Assembly (NCBI GenBank): GCA_029933365.1 | Contig: JAOZOH010000127.1 | Span: forward strand, 1-7,773 | Length of the DNA stretch: 7,773 nt | Reading direction: 5' to 3' | DNA from: Desulfuromusa sp. | GTDB taxonomy: Bacteria > Desulfobacterota > Desulfuromonadia > Desulfuromonadales > Geopsychrobacteraceae | In this document: positions 6,021 through 7,773 of the stretch, piece after piece | Numbering within the stretch: position 1 is the first letter of the stretch | Layout: every line of letters begins with the position of its first letter | Program-made: the position numbers and the translations under genes | Notes under the pieces: generated by a model | The model's input: only the letters and a program-made list of their open reading frames with translations | Told to the model about the DNA's origin: nothing | Database searches by the model: none

Positions 6021-7280
6021 TTGGCTCTTATTTATATAGATGATTTAACTGAGGGAATGGTTCTGGGCGAAGACCTATTTACCCCCACTGGGCGATTTGT
6101 TCTTGCTGCGGGTGCTTCTCTGCAGGGTGACCACCTTAAAATTCTTAAGTCCTGGGGAGTTTTTGAGGCAGATATTGATGAATCGAGCTTAGGGAAAGAA
6201 TATTGTCAAAATCTGGAATTGAATTCTGAAGTTGTCGAGCGAGCAGAAAGTTATTTGTGGCGGCGGTTTATTCTGAATGATCTGGATCAGGAACCGCTAG
6301 CATCTCTTTATCGGCATGTTGTGCATCGTTTTGCCCTGAGCCTGCAGCAAGGGTGGGATCCGGTCGCCTTTTCCGATGCCGCGCTGCCTGCAAGTCAGCA
6401 AGATTGTCCGCCACCGCTCAGTGTTCCGCATCTTCTTAAGGGGGATGTGGATATCGTCTCGTTGCCGACAGTTTACACCCATATCGTTGAACTTCTGGAT
6501 CACCCAAACACTTCATCGCCGCAGATCGCTAAAGTTATCAGCAAGGATGCAAGTTTAACTGTCCGTCTGTTACGGCTCGTCAATAGCCCCTTTTATGGAT
6601 TTTCCGGTAAGATTGATTCGGTATCACGGGCTGTTTCTCTGTTGGGAACGAATGAGTTAGTGACTTTAACACTGGGAATCACTGTCGTTAAACAATTTCA
6701 GAATATTCCTTCTGATTTGCTCAATATGGATTCTTTTTGGCGCCACTCTATCCGTTGTGGCCTGTTTTCTAAAATCCTTGCAGGCTACCTTGGAGAAAAA
6801 GCTGTCGAAAAGTATTTTATCGGCGGATTGCTGCACGATATCGGGCGCTTAGTCATGCTTGACCGAATGGCTCCCCAGTATTCTGGAGCCATTGCCAAAG
6901 CACGTTTGGATCATCTGCCTATGTATCGTGCCGAGCAAGATCGCCTAAAAACGGATCACAGTATTATCGGTAAGCTTCTGGCTGAAAAATGGCGGTTGTC
7001 ACCAGCTTTAATTCGTATGATTGGTAGCCATCACTCGCCTCGTCTGGCCCATTATTCCATAGAAGCTTGTATCGTTCATATCGCTGATATCCTTGCCCAT
7101 GCTAGTGGGCACGAAGTGCTGTTGGTCAATGAAATTCCAGAACTGCAAATCAAGGCTTGGGAAGAAACCGGCCTGTCAGAAGAACTTATTATTCCCACAA
7201 TTCAGCAGGTTGATGGTGAGTTCCAGGAAATTGTGCGGGTCTTTTTTGGTGGTTTCGATCCAAGTGATGACACTGAATAA
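6021..7280 (+). CDS. HDOD-domain signalling protein
   Basis: This 419-residue protein is predicted to be cytoplasmic. Residues 1-55 (IDDLTEGMVLGEDLF..GRFVLAAGASL..HLKILKSWGV) form the short N-terminal module often found before HD-GYP or HDOD output domains. Residues 60-140 look like a helical linker. The HDOD domain spans about 145-345: SLPTVYTHIVELL (147-159), KDASLTVRLLRLVNSPFYG (175-193), AVSLLG (204-209) and LHDIG (271-275). HDOD proteins are usually non-enzymatic signalling modules tied to motility, gene regulation or second-messenger responses. Here the HD-type ligands H242, H272-D273, H313, H337/H338 and D356 are all present, though no GYP motif is, so a metal-dependent activity cannot be excluded. 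The start is TTG (6021) with only a weak GAAAG site, and no better-placed ATG retains the N-terminal module. The partner and signal are unknown. Confidence 0.9.
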   Translation: MALIYIDDLTEGMVLGEDLFTPTGRFVLAAGASLQGDHLKILKSWGVFEADIDESSLGKEYCQNLELNSEVVERAESYLWRRFILNDLDQEPLASLYRHVVHRFALSLQQGWDPVAFSDAALPASQQDCPPPLSVPHLLKGDVDIVSLPTVYTHIVELLDHPNTSSPQIAKVISKDASLTVRLLRLVNSPFYGFSGKIDSVSRAVSLLGTNELVTLTLGITVVKQFQNIPSDLLNMDSFWRHSIRCGLFSKILAGYLGEKAVEKYFIGGLLHDIGRLVMLDRMAPQYSGAIAKARLDHLPMYRAEQDRLKTDHSIIGKLLAEKWRLSPALIRMIGSHHSPRLAHYSIEACIVHIADILAHASGHEVLLVNEIPELQIKAWEETGLSEELIIPTIQQVDGEFQEIVRVFFGGFDPSDDTE

Positions 7281-7314
7281 CTGGACTGTTTTTCAGTGTC
7301 ATTGACTGTTTTTT
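7267..7314 (+). terminator. Candidate intrinsic terminator of the HDOD gene
   Basis: A perfect 11-bp inverted repeat, ATGACACTGAA (7267-7277) with TTCAGTGTCAT (7292-7302), encloses a 14-nt loop that contains the stop codon. A T6 run follows at 7309-7314. The stem is AT-richer than usual and the T-tract begins 6 nt past it, so it is plausible rather than strong. The 10-mer GACTGTTTTT occurs twice here (7284 and 7304). Confidence 0.5.
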
Positions 7315-7339
7315 ATTGCTAGACATAATGTCTAGTAAT
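7315..7339. repeat. Operator-like palindrome
   Basis: The 12-nt arms 7315-7326 and 7328-7339 match at 11 of 12 positions around a single central base. The inner 17 bp, CTAGACATAATGTCTAG (7319-7335), are perfectly symmetrical. The single-base centre fits a dimeric repressor site better than an RNA hairpin, but it lies downstream of both neighbouring genes, so its role is unclear. Confidence 0.5.
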
Positions 7340-7380
7340 TTGGCTTTTTCCTGAACTCTGGTGTGGTCAAGGGGGGAGAT

Positions 7381-7395
7381 TGCATTGTCAATGCA
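7381..7395. repeat. Short perfect palindrome
   Basis: TGCATTG-T-CAATGCA is a perfect 7-bp inverted repeat around one base. It lies between the operator-like palindrome and the GC-rich hairpin in the gap between the convergent genes. It is short enough that chance is possible. Confidence 0.35.
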
Positions 7396-7402
7396 GGTTA
7401 GG

Positions 7403-7436
7403 AAGAAGCCGGGACATCTCATTATCCCGGCTTCTT
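7403..7436. repeat. GC-rich 12-bp perfect hairpin without a T-tract
   Basis: AAGAAGCCGGGA (7403-7414) pairs perfectly with TCCCGGCTTCTT (7425-7436) around a 10-nt loop. It overlaps the 3' end of the minus-strand small gene, whose TAA stop (7422-7424) lies in the loop. On the plus strand it is followed by six A (7437-7442), and on the minus strand by CCTAACC. Neither exit gives a U-tract, so it is not a standard intrinsic terminator. It could protect 3' ends or mark a Rho-type end. Confidence 0.7.
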
Positions 7437-7667
7437 AAAAAAGGATTCAAATCCCCATAGAGGGGGGGGGAGTTCAGTGCCATCGTGAAAACGTCTATTA
7501 CTGCCATGGTACTCATTTGGTTGAGATGACCGGATTGGGTCTTCCGTGACATTGACCCAATGATCGCTCCTGCGAAATTCCTGTATCTCTCCAATATGGA
7601 GCAGGATATCCAGAAATTTTTGTTCAACCTGATCCTCTTTGCCGTTTCTATAAACTACTGGAATCAT
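7422..7667 (-). CDS. Small FRRS..WV..DPIR / YxGxxRR protein, function unknown
   Basis: The product has 81 residues. The core (residues 2-59) reads as a compact small domain: IPVVYRNGKEDQVEQKFLD, then IQEFRRSDHWVNVTEDPIR (28-46), ending in YHGSNRR (53-59). From memory, short proteins with an FRRS.GWV..G.DPIR core ending in YxGxxRR occur in Geobacter-type genomes. They have no established function that I can name. There is no signal peptide or membrane segment. The ATG at 7667 has an excellent AGGAG site (7675-7679, within a longer purine run) at 7 nt, better placed than for the TTG one codon earlier. After YHGSNRR there is a 22-residue tail that passes through a run of nine C on the coding strand, so the C-terminus is frame-sensitive. 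It converges on the HDOD gene. The ribosome site and motif-like residues make it a likely real gene; its function is open. Confidence 0.75.
   Translation of the reverse strand: MIPVVYRNGKEDQVEQKFLDILLHIGEIQEFRRSDHWVNVTEDPIRSSQPNEYHGSNRRFHDGTELPPPLWGFESFFKKPG
7462..7470. repeat. G9/C9 homopolymer within the small gene
   Basis: Nine consecutive G on the plus strand read as C9 in the minus-strand gene, at codons 66-69 (Leu-Pro-Pro-Pro). Tracts of this length are prone to slippage and to sequencing miscounts. A one-base change would move the tail into another frame. Confidence 0.9.
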
Positions 7668-7674
7668 CAAACCT

Positions 7675-7679
7675 CTCCT
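7675..7679 (-). promoter_or_regulatory. Strong Shine-Dalgarno of the YxGxxRR protein gene
   Basis: AGGAG on the minus strand, 7 nt before the ATG at 7667, within a longer purine run (complement of 7671-7683). It is the main argument that this short frame is translated. Further upstream (7684-7773) I see no convincing promoter or other gene. Confidence 0.75.
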
Positions 7680-7773
7680 CCCTTAATTTTCTCACTCAAT
7701 ACAGAAAGAAAACAACTCCTCTATTTAATGGGCAGTCAGTTTATCAGTTTCTGCGGGTAAAGGGAACGGTAAG

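Noticed and set aside
7403..7436. Classic bidirectional intrinsic terminator
   Set aside because: Neither strand has a U-tract after the stem; the six A/T bases are on the wrong side.
7385..7438. 17-codon plus-strand frame (MSMQVRKKPGHLIIPAS) behind a GGGGGGAG purine run
   Set aside because: It is very short and coincides with the palindrome and the GC-rich hairpin, so its codons are dictated by those repeats; there is no evidence of coding.
7388..7627. 79-codon minus-strand frame overlapping the small YxGxxRR gene
   Set aside because: Its ATG lacks a ribosome site and its residues look out of frame; only the part after the C9 tract matters, as an alternative tail.
1..7773. CRISPR array, tRNA, rRNA, intact insertion sequence or defence cassette
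   Set aside because: No regularly spaced direct repeats, tRNA-like folds, transposase or recognisable defence proteins were seen on either strand.

Overview
The window reads as ordinary bacterial chromosome with housekeeping genes. I infer a member of the Desulfuromonadales / Geobacter-Pelobacter-like lineage (Desulfobacterota). The grounds are the flavour of the proteins (an HDOD signalling protein, a small FRRS..WV..DPIR / YxGxxRR protein, a Lon variant with a RPRPAFPG N-terminal motif) and a GGGAC/GTCCC-rich palindromic repeat. No rRNA or other lineage marker is present, so this placement is tentative.

Layout. Positions 1-106 (minus) hold the first 35 codons of a tryptophanyl-tRNA synthetase gene running off the left edge. 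Positions 107-327 are non-coding and are mostly filled by a 182-bp nested palindromic element (142-323). Positions 328-555 (minus) encode a 75-residue uncharacterised helical protein 24 bp behind lon, which occupies 580-3015 (minus). Lon and the small protein look like one transcript. A divergent intergenic region (3016-3215) separates lon from polA (3216-5897, plus), which encodes a complete three-domain DNA polymerase I. After a 123-bp AT-rich gap with a good sigma-70 type promoter comes an HDOD-domain protein (6021-7280, plus). It converges on a small minus-strand gene (7422-7667) across a spacer that holds four inverted repeats. The last ~105 bp are the upstream region of that small gene.

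Functionally the genes are loosely related: translation (trpS), protein quality control (lon), DNA repair and Okazaki fragment processing (polA), and probable signalling (HDOD). I found no defence system, CRISPR array, tRNA, rRNA or intact transposon, and I do not see evidence of a large undescribed system. The items most worth a second look are the nested palindromic element between the lon-linked small gene and trpS, the C9 homopolymer that would switch the C-terminal tail of the YxGxxRR protein, and the dense set of inverted repeats between the two convergent genes.
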